Assembly (NCBI RefSeq): GCF_050753385.1
Contig: NZ_JBLZFZ010000005.1
Location: 62,001-126,000, forward strand
Source: Pantanalinema rosaneae
Lineage (GTDB): Bacteria; Cyanobacteriota; Cyanobacteriia; Leptolyngbyales; Leptolyngbyaceae
Length of the DNA: 64,000 nt
Direction: 5' to 3'
Every line of letters starts with the position of its first letter. Positions within the stretch are counted from its first letter, which is position 1. The notes below the pieces were generated by a model that had not been told where the DNA came from, searched no databases, and worked only from the letters and a program-made list of their open reading frames with translations. Below, piece after piece: positions 34,181 to 43,926 of this stretch. A program made the translations under genes and the position numbers.

Positions 34181-37100
34181 CTACCAGGGACTACCAATCA
34201 TCGTGAAGCCTGACCAGTAGTAAGGATGGCTAAAGGTTTGATCCGGCAAGGTTTGCAGACTAGAGGGTAAGGCGACAGTTCCATCTGTCCACTGTAATTG
34301 CCCACTGGATAACTTAACCTGTCCCCGTAGCATGGCAATCTGAGCTTGCTGAAGGGCCTGTGCCCGGATGGGAGCGGTTTGTAACTGGTGATAAAACTCT
34401 GCCATCAGCCCCAGGGTTCCGGCATCGCTCACCAGCCAAATACTTGCCAGGGTAGATTTAGCCCCTGCCTGGGCAGCGATCCCAGCAAAGCCGAGTTCCA
34501 CGGTTTCATCACCCGTCGCGGTATCACAGGCACTTAACACTAATAGTTCCACCGGGGGATCGTTCCAGCCCAGTTGGCGAATTTGGTCTAAGCGCAGTTT
34601 GGTGTCCCATAGTTGGATAAAGGAGTTATTCAGATCACCGGAGCGAAATTCACCGTGGGTTGCCAGGTGGATAATGCCGAAGGGTTGCTGCTGGCGCTGG
34701 GATTTGAGATTTTGCAAGGTAAAGTCAGTATCCATTAAGACTTCGCCCTGCCAACCCGTTTGGGTAATTGCGGCTAGTTCGCCCGGAACGGCGGGTAAAG
34801 GGGGAAGATCGCTAAACCGGGAGGCTCCGGCTGCCAGAATTTTCAGGGGGCGGAGGTCGGCATAGCGAGTGTCGGTGAGGGTAAAGCTGGGCATTAGCCC
34901 CAAACTATACTGTTCCACTAAGAACTGGTTGCCATCATGCAACGCCGCGATCGGGATCATGCGTAGCCCACTATCCAGAATGAAGGCAAGGTTTTGAATC
35001 TCTTGGGCTTGCAGTTCGGCTCGAATCGGGGCAATGAACCACTGATATAACTGTTGAGCAGAGGCGAAATAACGGTAGCGCTGCCGTTCTCTAGGATTGG
35101 CAATGCGATCACGGAATTCTGTAGCAACCTGTAAAACGTTGGCTCTTGTGGCGTGAGGAATCCGTTGCCGGATGGGGCGATCGGCGGTCGTGACCACAAT
35201 AATTTCGAGTTGATCGTCTGGGGATGGCACGATCGTCAGATTGACTGAGTTATTCACCGGCGATCGCTGGAAATGCTGTTGGAATTGTTGGGTGGTCGAT
35301 CGTTCCTGACCCGAAATATCGGTAGTAACCGTCGTTGGCACAAACTGGATATAGATCAGGGCTGGTCTAACCCCGGTTGCCTGTTGAATGGCTAATAATC
35401 GATTTCTGGCGGCTTCTAGATCAAAGGTGGGTAAGTTCAACGGCACTGGAACGATCGGCAGCGTGGTCAGGATATTCGGTGTCACCAGATCATCTGCAAC
35501 CGCCGTACAGTTGTTGGCGATACAGGGAACGGGAGGTGGTTCCAGGGAGGGTGGGGCATCGGCAGTCAGAAGCTGAATGTCACTGGGTGGGGTGCCCTGG
35601 CGATAGGAGCCGAGAAACGATCGTCTGGGTTGAATGGTATTGCTAGATCCGGTCGTAATTGCGGCTTCAGTGCCGTTGCGCCTGCTGTCTCCCACCACAA
35701 ACGGTATCCCCACGTTACCCCCGCTATGCCGGATGACGATCGCTCCTCCCTGACTGGTTCCGGCAGTAGAAATGCTAGCCAGCAAACCATTTTGATCAAT
35801 GAAGCTGCCGATCGCTCGGAATAGGCGACGGGTCGTGATATCGACATTGCCCCCCGCACCACCATTGCCAGAACTTCCTGGGAAACTCAGTCCGCCCTGA
35901 GCATTAATGAAAGCAACCTGCACATCGCCATCGGGGTCGATCGTCACGTTGCCACCCTTACCCGCGCCCGAACTATTGAGGACATCAACCTGAATGCGAT
36001 CGGTGGCGATTAAGAAAATATTGCCACCATCCCCAATAGCATGACTGGAATTCAATGGCGCAGATGCCGCGATCGCCTTGCCCCGCAATGTGATATCTCC
36101 GCCCTGGGTGGTAACGGGACGAGTAATGTTTAAATGACCAGGGCTAGTCAGGCTAAAATCGCCGCCTTGAGTCGTAATCAAGCTGGAAAGTTGAAAATTA
36201 TTGTTAACGGTAATGTCAATGTCACCCCTGGCGGATTGCATCATGGCAGGGAGTAATAATGTCGTGGGGGCAAGCTGATTGCCAATCCGAATATCCCCAT
36301 CGATCGTGATGCCACCCGACAAATCGATCGCGCCAGCCGCATTAACGGTGAGCGAACCATCGGTATTGAGGATGCCGGGATTGGGCGGGAATAGGTTGAT
36401 GGAGCCGATCGTAATATTGTCTGACGCAGTGAGTGTAACCGCACCTCCAACTCCCCCACCGCTAGCGCTAGAGAACGCCAGGGTTCTGAGGTCACTGGCA
36501 ACCGTGATGTTACCGCGATTGGTGGTGAGATTAATAGTGCCACCATTGCCACTCACACCTGCCTGTGCTGCGATCGCGTCTGCCAGAATCGCTTGGGCTT
36601 GAATATTCCCCGTTCCAGTGGCGATCGTGACATTGCCAGCATTCCCAGTCGATGCCCCATCCATGCTTCTCGCATTGGCAAATATGCCTCCAGTCACCAC
36701 ATCCCCTTGAGTGGTGGTCAAACGCACATCCCCCCCATTACCCGCCGTCAAGAATCTGGCATCAGCCGTTGTATTGATTCCTGCCACAATGCTGATCCCA
36801 TTGGCGGCATTCACCTGCACAGCCCCCCCATTGCCCACACTGCCATTGAGGGCGGTACTGGTTGTGTTTAAGGCATTCGCTTGTACTCGCCCGATGGGAG
36901 CCGTTAGGGTAATCGCGCCACCACTCCCCGCCGTCCCCCCTAAACCGACTGAATTAGCCGTTGTGCTGGAGTTGATCACACCCGCTACATTGATGTCTCC
37001 GGTTCTGGCAGTAATGCTGACTTGACCACCGTTACCTGAATTCCCAGACAAGCTGGGAGAATTTGCGATCGCCTGACTAAAGCTAAAAATGCTGGCAGCA

Positions 37101-38974
37101 ACATTGACATTAGCATTTGCCAGAATTTTGATGTCGCCCCCATTACCAGCATCATTGGTGAGGGCATCAGCTACGGTTGCCAGTAACCCTAAATTAGCCG
37201 TTTGTCTGGCATCGATCGTGATGGAGCCAGCAGCCATGTTACTATTCGTTCCTGTAGTGATTGTTAGGGCAGAAATTGTGCCGCCTGGAAGTGCCAAATT
37301 AGGATTATATTGATTCGTTAGTAGCACCACTCCCGACTCCACCGAAATGTTGCCATTCACAGTAATATCAGCGCTGGTGGGAGGGAAATTTGTTCCTACT
37401 TCAAGTTCTCCAAACACAGCGAGCCCCCCTTCAGGAGCGCCGCCTAAGGCTGACCAATCTACTCCGGCTCGGATATCCAAGGTGGGGGTGGCTGTACCGT
37501 CGATCGTAATGCTAGTGCCATCGGATAAAGGTACCGTTGCCAGAGCGGGAAAGGTACTTGGATCGATCGCATTCTCCACGTCATCTGGAGAGTCAATAAT
37601 CACATTTCCCAACGTCACACTACCGCCCGCAATGATGTGCAAAGAAGCGCCTTGATAATTCCCTAATGTGACATCTCCACCCGCGAGAATAATTGGATCA
37701 TAGGGGCTAAATAAGTTACCCACTGTCCCATCTAATTGCTCGACTCGGAAATTTCCCCTGGCAGTGTAATGGGCATCGCCTCCAACCGGATTCGTCGATC
37801 GCAGAATTAGATTTCCGCCGGATGACAAGACACTCTGGGGATGACTTAAGGCAAAGATATCAATGCCTTGATTGCCCTGGATCACTAGATTGCTTCCGGC
37901 TTGAATGGTTAAGGGATGGGTCGCCTGATCCCTGACATGGATCGTTTGACCCGCTTGCAGAGTCAGATCTCCTGCTGTTTGTATTCTGACCAGATTGGCG
38001 ATACCCAGGGGAGCGATCGTCAGATGATTCGCTGCCGCTAGGGTAGCGGTTCCAGCCTGAACCTGGGTGGCAACCACATCACCGGCTTGCACCGTTAAGT
38101 TAGAGCCAGTTAATTGCAGACTACCATCCGGGTTAGCCACTAATCCCGTAGCGTTTCCTAAATTGCCCCCGGTTAATAATTGCGGTAGGGTCGCGATCGG
38201 CAGTGTCCAATTAGCTGGCAGAGTCACCTCCGAAGGGTTGATTACGCTAGACAGAGGTTGAATTTCTAGGCTCAGGATACTACCGGGTTGACTCAGGCGC
38301 ACAAGCTGTTGTCCGGGTACTGCGGCGATCGTCACCTGCCCTCCCGGTGCAGATAATTGTCCTGTATTGATCACCGTCCCGCCCAGTAATGTTAAGTTAT
38401 AACCCTGTGGGACAGCCAGATTGCCTGTATTGACGATCGCTCCCGGTTGGGACATGGTAAAGGCGATCGTTTGAGGATTGCCGATTAAATTGGTGTAGTC
38501 GTTGTTCCCGATCGCATTAAACCAACCGTTGCTAAATCCGATGCCATTTGCTGTAGTAGCGGTGAAAGCAGCCGGTACATTTAAACTGGCATTGGCTCCA
38601 AATATCATCCCTGCCGGATTGAGTAAGTACAGATTGCTGTTGCCACCTGTGACCTGAATTAAGCCATCAATGATCGACGGACTACCACCAATAATCCGAC
38701 CTAGAATATTTTGGATAGCGGGATTGGAGAGAAAATTGGCAATCTCACCCTGGTTCAGTCCCAAGCGATCGAAGCTATGAAATAAATTTGTGCCATCCCC
38801 CGATCGCTGCCCCCCCGAAATATCGTAGCGATGGTTGTGCTGAATAATTCTGCTCCCAGTGCCATCCTGAGCCGGAACGATCGACTGGGCATAGACGGGA
38901 GAAACGGATGCAGTCAGCATCCAGAACACCAAGAATCGGTATGAAGCGGACACGATTCTAGCAGCGGGTTTCAT
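34181..38974 (-). CDS. Secreted filamentous-haemagglutinin-like protein with C-terminal CHAT protease
   Basis: A 1,597-residue multidomain protein. A signal peptide (cleavage near VYA-QS) is followed by a TPS secretion domain (IAGLS-type LLNPAGMIFGANASL, about 30-230). A long beta-helix-like stretch (to about 1180) has repeated GNGG and TANGD-type units, with LTVNAAGAIDLSGGI as an example. A short Cys pair (CIANNC) marks the end of the passenger. Residues about 1330-1597 form a CHAT (caspase-like) domain with His1440 (HLATHGEF) and Cys1483 (LSACDT), both catalytic residues intact. TPS exoproteins usually need a TpsB pore; none is in the window. The role may be protease-linked contact or defence signalling; this is inference. 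Confidence 0.9.
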   Translation of the reverse strand: MKPAARIVSASYRFLVFWMLTASVSPVYAQSIVPAQDGTGSRIIQHNHRYDISGGQRSGDGTNLFHSFDRLGLNQGEIANFLSNPAIQNILGRIIGGSPSIIDGLIQVTGGNSNLYLLNPAGMIFGANASLNVPAAFTATTANGIGFSNGWFNAIGNNDYTNLIGNPQTIAFTMSQPGAIVNTGNLAVPQGYNLTLLGGTVINTGQLSAPGGQVTIAAVPGQQLVRLSQPGSILSLEIQPLSSVINPSEVTLPANWTLPIATLPQLLTGGNLGNATGLVANPDGSLQLTGSNLTVQAGDVVATQVQAGTATLAAANHLTIAPLGIANLVRIQTAGDLTLQAGQTIHVRDQATHPLTIQAGSNLVIQGNQGIDIFALSHPQSVLSSGGNLILRSTNPVGGDAHYTARGNFRVEQLDGTVGNLFSPYDPIILAGGDVTLGNYQGASLHIIAGGSVTLGNVIIDSPDDVENAIDPSTFPALATVPLSDGTSITIDGTATPTLDIRAGVDWSALGGAPEGGLAVFGELEVGTNFPPTSADITVNGNISVESGVVLLTNQYNPNLALPGGTISALTITTGTNSNMAAGSITIDARQTANLGLLATVADALTNDAGNGGDIKILANANVNVAASIFSFSQAIANSPSLSGNSGNGGQVSITARTGDINVAGVINSSTTANSVGLGGTAGSGGAITLTAPIGRVQANALNTTSTALNGSVGNGGAVQVNAANGISIVAGINTTADARFLTAGNGGDVRLTTTQGDVVTGGIFANARSMDGASTGNAGNVTIATGTGNIQAQAILADAIAAQAGVSGNGGTINLTTNRGNITVASDLRTLAFSSASGGGVGGAVTLTASDNITIGSINLFPPNPGILNTDGSLTVNAAGAIDLSGGITIDGDIRIGNQLAPTTLLLPAMMQSARGDIDITVNNNFQLSSLITTQGGDFSLTSPGHLNITRPVTTQGGDITLRGKAIAASAPLNSSHAIGDGGNIFLIATDRIQVDVLNSSGAGKGGNVTIDPDGDVQVAFINAQGGLSFPGSSGNGGAGGNVDITTRRLFRAIGSFIDQNGLLASISTAGTSQGGAIVIRHSGGNVGIPFVVGDSRRNGTEAAITTGSSNTIQPRRSFLGSYRQGTPPSDIQLLTADAPPSLEPPPVPCIANNCTAVADDLVTPNILTTLPIVPVPLNLPTFDLEAARNRLLAIQQATGVRPALIYIQFVPTTVTTDISGQERSTTQQFQQHFQRSPVNNSVNLTIVPSPDDQLEIIVVTTADRPIRQRIPHATRANVLQVATEFRDRIANPRERQRYRYFASAQQLYQWFIAPIRAELQAQEIQNLAFILDSGLRMIPIAALHDGNQFLVEQYSLGLMPSFTLTDTRYADLRPLKILAAGASRFSDLPPLPAVPGELAAITQTGWQGEVLMDTDFTLQNLKSQRQQQPFGIIHLATHGEFRSGDLNNSFIQLWDTKLRLDQIRQLGWNDPPVELLVLSACDTATGDETVELGFAGIAAQAGAKSTLASIWLVSDAGTLGLMAEFYHQLQTAPIRAQALQQAQIAMLRGQVKLSSGQLQWTDGTVALPSSLQTLPDQTFSHPYYWSGFTMIGSPW

Positions 38975-39230
38975 GATGATTAGTAAGAATAATTTGATTT
39001 ATCACCATACCCTAGCTGTTCCGTAAAATCTTGGATTTGCCAAATAAGTTCACGTTTGATTGATCACATCTGAAGGCAATCATTGGGAATAGAGTGACTA
39101 TCTAGAAATTTGCCACGATCGCAAGTTGAATTGGGATTAATTTAAGATTATTTTGTCCGAAGGAATGAACTCTGGGGCGAGATGCGGCATGATAAGAGAT
39201 CCGAGGTTTTCTCAGGTCTAAACGAAGGCT

Positions 39231-41543
39231 ATGCTCAACATCCCTCAACATCTGGCAAATGAACTCTCCTTACGGCTATCGCAGGTCGAAGCGGCGTTGG
39301 CACTAATGGCAGAAGGGGCGACGGTGCCGTTTATTGCCCGCTACCGCAAAGAACGGACTGGAGAAATGACCGAGGTGCAGTTGCGAGATTTACTGGAGCA
39401 ACATACCTATTTGACGGAATTGGAGGAGCGTAAAGCCACGGTTCTGAAGGCGATCGCGGATCAGGGTAAGTTAACCGACGAGTTGCAAGCCAAAATTGTC
39501 AATTGCCTCCAAAAAACGGAACTGGAAGATCTCTATCTGCCCTATCGTCCCAAACGCCGAACTCGGGCCACGATCGCCAGGGAGAAAGGGTTAGAACCGT
39601 TAGCCGAATGGATTCAAACCCTGAATCGTCCGAATGCAGCAACCGCCTCTCTGGAAACTGAAGCGGCAAAGTATATTGCGGTTGATCGCGGTGTAAATAG
39701 TGCTGAAGAAGCCTTACAAGGAGCCTCGGATATTCTGGCAGAAGCGGTATCAGAACGTGCTGAATTACGCGCCTACTTACGAGAGTATTTGCTGCGATCA
39801 GGACTATTGCAGTCCCGGATTAAACCCGATCATCCAGAGGGCAGCACTAAGTTTGAAATGTATCGTAACTACCAGGTGCCGATTAAGGAAATTGCCCCTC
39901 ATAATCTGTTGGCACTGCTACGAGGTGAGAACGAAGCAATTTTGACTCTTGAACTCACCTTTGATGAAGAGTTTGTTCTGGGGTATCTAGAAGATGAAGA
40001 AATTCGCACAAAAGCAGCCCCGGTACGCAGTTTTTACCGTGAAATGTTGAAGGATGCATTCCAACGCTTGATGAAGACTTCGTTGATCAATGCGGTGATG
40101 GCGGAGAAGAAACTTTGGGCAGATGAAGAGTCGATTAAAACCTTTGAAGCGAACCTGCGGGAATTGTTGTTAGCCGCTCCTGCGGGGATGAAACCAACGC
40201 TAGGGATTGACCCAGGATTTCGCACAGGTTGTAAGGTGGCGGCATTAAGTGAAACGGGGAAATTTCTGGAGTATCAAGCGATTTTTCCGCACCAATCCGA
40301 AGCCCAACGCCAGCAAGCGGCACAGACATTGATTAAATTAATTCAGAAACACAAGATTGAACTGATTGCGATCGGGAATGGCACAGCCGGACGGGAAACC
40401 GATGCCTTTGTCACAACTGTCTTACAAACTCTGGAACAACCCCCGACTAAAGTAATGGTGAACGAATCGGGAGCCTCGATTTATTCTGCCAGTCCTGTGG
40501 CGATCGCGGAATTCCCCGACTTAGATATCACCATCCGGGGGGCGATCAGTATTGCGCGGCGGTTACAAGATCCATTAGCGGAATTAGTAAAAATTGATCC
40601 GAAGTCGATCGGGGTGGGGCAATATCAACATGATGTCGATCAAAAACGCTTGAAACAAAAGCTAGATGAAACCGTAGAAAGTTGCGTCAACTATGTCGGA
40701 GTTGATTTAAACACCGCTTCTAAGGAGTTGCTGACATTTGTTTCGGGAATTAACGCGACGATCGCCAACAATATTGTCACCTACCGCAACGAAAATGGTG
40801 CGTTTCAGGATCGCAAACAACTACTCAAAGTGGCTAAATTAGGTCCAAAAGCCTTTGAACAAGCTGCCGGATTTTTGCGAATTCGCAATGGCAAACAACC
40901 CCTCGATAATACGGCAGTCCACCCAGAAAGCTATGGGGTCGTGCAAGCGATCGCCAAAGACTTACAACTGCCCCTGACCGAAGCACCCAAGATTGCTGAA
41001 CGGCTCCAGTCCACTGATCTGAAACGCTATGTCACCGATACCATTGGTGAACCGACCTTGCGCGACATGATTCGCGAATTAGAAAAGCCAGGACGCGACC
41101 CCCGCGCCCAATTCACCTATGCCACCTTTAAGGAAGGGGTGCATGAGATGAAGGATCTACAAGTGGGGATGGAACTCGAAGGCGTAGTGACGAATGTGGC
41201 TAACTTTGGCGCTTTTGTCGATATTGGCGTACATCAAGATGGCTTAGTGCATGTGTCGCAACTCGCCGATCGCTTTATTAGTGATCCCAAGCAGGTGGTA
41301 AAGGTCGGTCAGGTGGTGAAAGTACGTGTGTTAGAAGTAAATGAAGCCCTGAAACGCATTAGCTTATCGATGCGATCGTCGGGTGGTGCAGAACCAAAGG
41401 CAAAATCAAGTGCAAAACCAGAGGCGAAACCAACGGTGAAACCAGGAGCTAAACCTGATAGGAAAGTTCAACCACAAGCTACTCAGAAATTAGAAAAGCC
41501 TTCATCTCTAGATGATTTAAAGGCGAAGTTCAAGAAGTTGTAG
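39231..41543 (+). CDS. tex: RNA-binding transcription accessory protein Tex
   Basis: A 770-residue Tex protein (cytosolic; S1-type RNA-binding protein linked to transcription). N-terminal Tex helical region (ERKATVLKAIADQGK), a YqgF/RNase-H-like domain (PTLGIDPGFRTGCKVAAL), a helix-hairpin-helix (GVDLNTASKELLTFVSGIN), and an S1 domain (GVVTNVANFGAFVDIGVHQD) near residues 645-720. The extreme C-terminus is a low-complexity Lys/Pro/Ala tail (AKPEAKPTVKPGAKP). The ATG at 39231 follows the usual N-terminal MLNIPQHLANEL; a weak AAGG lies upstream. Confidence 0.95.
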   Translation: MLNIPQHLANELSLRLSQVEAALALMAEGATVPFIARYRKERTGEMTEVQLRDLLEQHTYLTELEERKATVLKAIADQGKLTDELQAKIVNCLQKTELEDLYLPYRPKRRTRATIAREKGLEPLAEWIQTLNRPNAATASLETEAAKYIAVDRGVNSAEEALQGASDILAEAVSERAELRAYLREYLLRSGLLQSRIKPDHPEGSTKFEMYRNYQVPIKEIAPHNLLALLRGENEAILTLELTFDEEFVLGYLEDEEIRTKAAPVRSFYREMLKDAFQRLMKTSLINAVMAEKKLWADEESIKTFEANLRELLLAAPAGMKPTLGIDPGFRTGCKVAALSETGKFLEYQAIFPHQSEAQRQQAAQTLIKLIQKHKIELIAIGNGTAGRETDAFVTTVLQTLEQPPTKVMVNESGASIYSASPVAIAEFPDLDITIRGAISIARRLQDPLAELVKIDPKSIGVGQYQHDVDQKRLKQKLDETVESCVNYVGVDLNTASKELLTFVSGINATIANNIVTYRNENGAFQDRKQLLKVAKLGPKAFEQAAGFLRIRNGKQPLDNTAVHPESYGVVQAIAKDLQLPLTEAPKIAERLQSTDLKRYVTDTIGEPTLRDMIRELEKPGRDPRAQFTYATFKEGVHEMKDLQVGMELEGVVTNVANFGAFVDIGVHQDGLVHVSQLADRFISDPKQVVKVGQVVKVRVLEVNEALKRISLSMRSSGGAEPKAKSSAKPEAKPTVKPGAKPDRKVQPQATQKLEKPSSLDDLKAKFKKL

Positions 41544-41621
41544 AGAGGTAAGGTAACAATTTGTTCGATCTGATTTTGGATACAATAGATTGAAGCAACG
41601 ATGCGATCGCAGGGGATCATT

Positions 41622-41879
41622 ATGGTTCAAACACCGATCGAAGCGCAATTTCTCTATCCGGATTCTGACGGTAAACCGATGGCAGACAACACGGTGCAAT
41701 ATCGTTGGATTGTGCGTCTAGTGGCTAATCTCAAGCATTTATTCAAGGGGCAAACCGTCTTTGTGGCAGGAGATTTACTGTGGTATCCCAGACAGGTTGT
41801 GGTGCCGCCCGCTCCGGCTCAAGCTCCCGATGTCATGGTGGTGGTAGGTCGTCCAGACGGAGCCTATGACTCCTTTTAA
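41622..41879 (+). pseudogene. Truncated Uma2 family endonuclease-fold remnant
   Basis: 85 residues matching the N-terminal half of Uma2/DUF820 proteins (a PD-(D/E)XK nuclease fold). Seen: MVQTPIEAQFLYPDSDG, VQYRWIVRLVANLKHLFKGQ and PDVMVVVGRPDGA with the Asp of the PD motif. It stops at AYDSF, where full members continue into the ExK-containing half (usually about 100 more residues). The active site is therefore incomplete and this is probably a decayed gene. The stop TAA at 41877-41879 overlaps the antiporter's stop in the palindrome TTAA. Start is chosen at ATG 41622; an earlier ATG at 41601 is in frame. Confidence 0.75.
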
Positions 41880-43474
41880 TCATCCTCTAGATTGAGGAGT
41901 TGTTGATCGATCGCTTGCAGCCGCGATCGCACCACTTCTTCTGATAGGATGCGTTTGCGTAAGGCACTGTTGAGGGCATCCTTTTCGGCAATGAACAACC
42001 GGCGACGAATGGCATCTAACCGGGTATGTCTGCCAGTGGCGGTCGTCAAACTATCTGAACGACGGTGATACAAATCTCGCAGCGATCGTTCGGCGGCAGC
42101 GACTTTAACTTGATAACTGGCTCGCAGTTCTTCGTACACCGACTTTGGTAATACTCCCGCTTTCAACAGTGATTCGAGTTCATCCTGGGCGGCTTTCGCC
42201 GTCATCAGTTGAGATTGCAGGGATTCAATCCATTGTTGAGCTTCGGATGTATGGGCAATATTCAGTCGGCGGACAAGCCAGGGTAAACTGATACCTTGCC
42301 CCACCAGGGATAACAAAACCGTACCAAATACTAAGGCAATCAACGTCCCCCGTTCTGGTAATCCGGCTGGGAGGCTGAGGGCAAGTGCCATTGAGAGGGA
42401 GCCTTTGATGTTGCCGAGAAACAGAACATGTTGCCAGCGTAGGGGCACTGGACGATCGAATAATCGTAGTAATGCTAATAACGGATAGACAGCAAGGAAC
42501 CGCCCAATTTGGTAAGCTAACACGGCTAATAGGACGGCGAGAAAGGTGCTCCCGAGTGTCTCTAATTTAATTTCTAAACCAATTAATAAAAAGATGAAGG
42601 TATTCACGCCAAATCCGGCATACTCCCAAAAACTGAGGACAGTGATGCGGTTAGAGGCAGACACACTCCGAGCCAGTTCTGTATTACCGATGACTAATCC
42701 GGCGACGACAACAGCAACTACTCCAGATACGCCTAATCCCTGACTAATTTGAAATGCGCCTAACGCGATCGCAACGGTCAGTAGAATATTGCTTAATGAA
42801 TCCTCCGATCGGGCATAGAGTAAGCTACCTAAATAGCCTAAAACCACTCCAATTAAACTACCCCCAATAATGACAACGAATAATTCCCGGATGCTCTCTG
42901 CGATCGTGACGGAACCCGTGGCATTAACCTGGAGGAGTAATGTGAATAGAACTAAGGCAATTCCGTCATTAAATAAACTTTCACCTTCGACGATCGTGAT
43001 CAGGCGGGAGGGCACCGTAATTTCTTTAAATACGGCAATGACTGAAACGGTGTCTGTAATGGCAAGGATGACCCCTACCAGTAATGCCGGAATCCAGGCT
43101 AATCCTAAGCCAAATTTAAGCACTGTAGCCGTGACTCCAGAGGCAATGATGACTCCGGGACCCGCCAGTAGCGCGATCGGTTTGACGGTACTGCGTAAGC
43201 GGCTAATATCGGTATTAATGGCGGCTTCAAATAGCAGAATTGGCAAAAATAGATTAATAATCAGTGACGAATCTAGCCCAATGCGGCGGGGTAGAAAGGC
43301 GGCGGTTGCCAACCCCGCGACCACTAAGCCGGTAACATAGGGAATTCGCAGCCAACGGGATAGCAATGCCACTCCGGTTGCAACTAGCAACAAAATAATC
43401 AAAATTGTCACCAGTTGAGCTACGTCTCCCTGGCTACCCGTTGTCATTGCCCAATACATCATCGTTATAGCCAT
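41876..43474 (-). CDS. Na+/H+ antiporter (CPA1/NhaP-type)
   Basis: A 532-residue cation:proton antiporter with about twelve membrane helices and a C-terminal cytoplasmic coiled-coil region (about 400-532). Key residues: ILLFEAAINTDI, AITDTVSVIAVFKEITVP, EGESLFNDGIALVLFTLL (the paired ND motif), FWEYAGFGVNTFIFLLIG and LGNIKGSLSMALALS. The tail, with EELRASYQVKVAAAERS, probably regulates transport. Substrate is Na+ or K+ (K+/Li+ cannot be excluded). The start is uncertain, as three Met codons occur in the first ten residues. It converges with the Uma2 remnant. Confidence 0.92.
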   Translation of the reverse strand: MAITMMYWAMTTGSQGDVAQLVTILIILLLVATGVALLSRWLRIPYVTGLVVAGLATAAFLPRRIGLDSSLIINLFLPILLFEAAINTDISRLRSTVKPIALLAGPGVIIASGVTATVLKFGLGLAWIPALLVGVILAITDTVSVIAVFKEITVPSRLITIVEGESLFNDGIALVLFTLLLQVNATGSVTIAESIRELFVVIIGGSLIGVVLGYLGSLLYARSEDSLSNILLTVAIALGAFQISQGLGVSGVVAVVVAGLVIGNTELARSVSASNRITVLSFWEYAGFGVNTFIFLLIGLEIKLETLGSTFLAVLLAVLAYQIGRFLAVYPLLALLRLFDRPVPLRWQHVLFLGNIKGSLSMALALSLPAGLPERGTLIALVFGTVLLSLVGQGISLPWLVRRLNIAHTSEAQQWIESLQSQLMTAKAAQDELESLLKAGVLPKSVYEELRASYQVKVAAAERSLRDLYHRRSDSLTTATGRHTRLDAIRRRLFIAEKDALNSALRKRILSEEVVRSRLQAIDQQLLNLEDD

Positions 43475-43504
43475 GTAGAGTTACTAGCCCATCAACATAG
43501 CACT

Positions 43505-43510
43505 CTATAA
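43505..43510 (+). promoter_or_regulatory. Putative -10 box for the tail chaperone gene
   Basis: A perfect TATAAT at 43505-43510, 35 bp ahead of the chosen ATG at 43546. An upstream TTACTA at 43481-43486 (18 bp spacing) is a weak -35 candidate. The shape fits a sigma-70 promoter, but similarity alone is weak evidence. Confidence 0.45.
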
Positions 43511-43545
43511 TGGTGAGCGTATCAGCGATCGAAAGGATCCGATGT

Positions 43546-43926
43546 ATGGGGAGTGAGCCGCTGCCAGTGATGGAATTTGAGTTTATGTTACCCCGAGGGT
43601 TAGTCGATGCGGAGGGCAAGATGCATCGGCAGGGAGTCATGCGTCTGGCTACTGCCAGGGATGAAATTTGGGTACAGCGCGATCGCCGGACTCAAGCAGA
43701 CCCAGCCTACGGGGTATTGGTGATGTTAGCGCGGGTGATTACGCGATTGGGCGAGTTAACGGCTGTAACTCCAGAACTATTAGAGAACTTATTTAGTTTA
43801 GATCTGGCCTATCTGCGAGAACTGTATAACCGGATCAATCAGCAGGGTGAAGCCACCATTCCCGTCCAGTGTCCGTTGTGCAACAGTCATTTTCAAGTGG
43901 AGTTAGCTTTATCGGGGGAATCTTAG
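43546..43926 (+). CDS. Phage tail assembly chaperone-like protein (contractile injection system)
   Basis: A 126-residue protein I recognise as the tail-assembly-protein (Phage_TAC_7 / P2 E-like) family found in cyanobacterial contractile injection systems. Seen: MEFEFMLPRGLVDAEGK, ARVITRLGELTAVTPELLEN, LDLAYLRELYNRIN, then a CPLCNSHFQVE C-terminus. Start at 43546 follows AAGGA with 8 bp spacing; a GTG at 43510 is longer. The ORF ends in TAG just after a G5 run. DUF6760 follows in the -1 frame and overlaps. No sheath, tube, baseplate or spike gene is in the window. Chaperones of this type often have a -1 frameshifted longer form. Confidence 0.75.
   Translation: MGSEPLPVMEFEFMLPRGLVDAEGKMHRQGVMRLATARDEIWVQRDRRTQADPAYGVLVMLARVITRLGELTAVTPELLENLFSLDLAYLRELYNRINQQGEATIPVQCPLCNSHFQVELALSGES

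Noticed and set aside
41622..41879. Functional Uma2 nuclease
   Set aside because: The second half with the ExK residues is absent.
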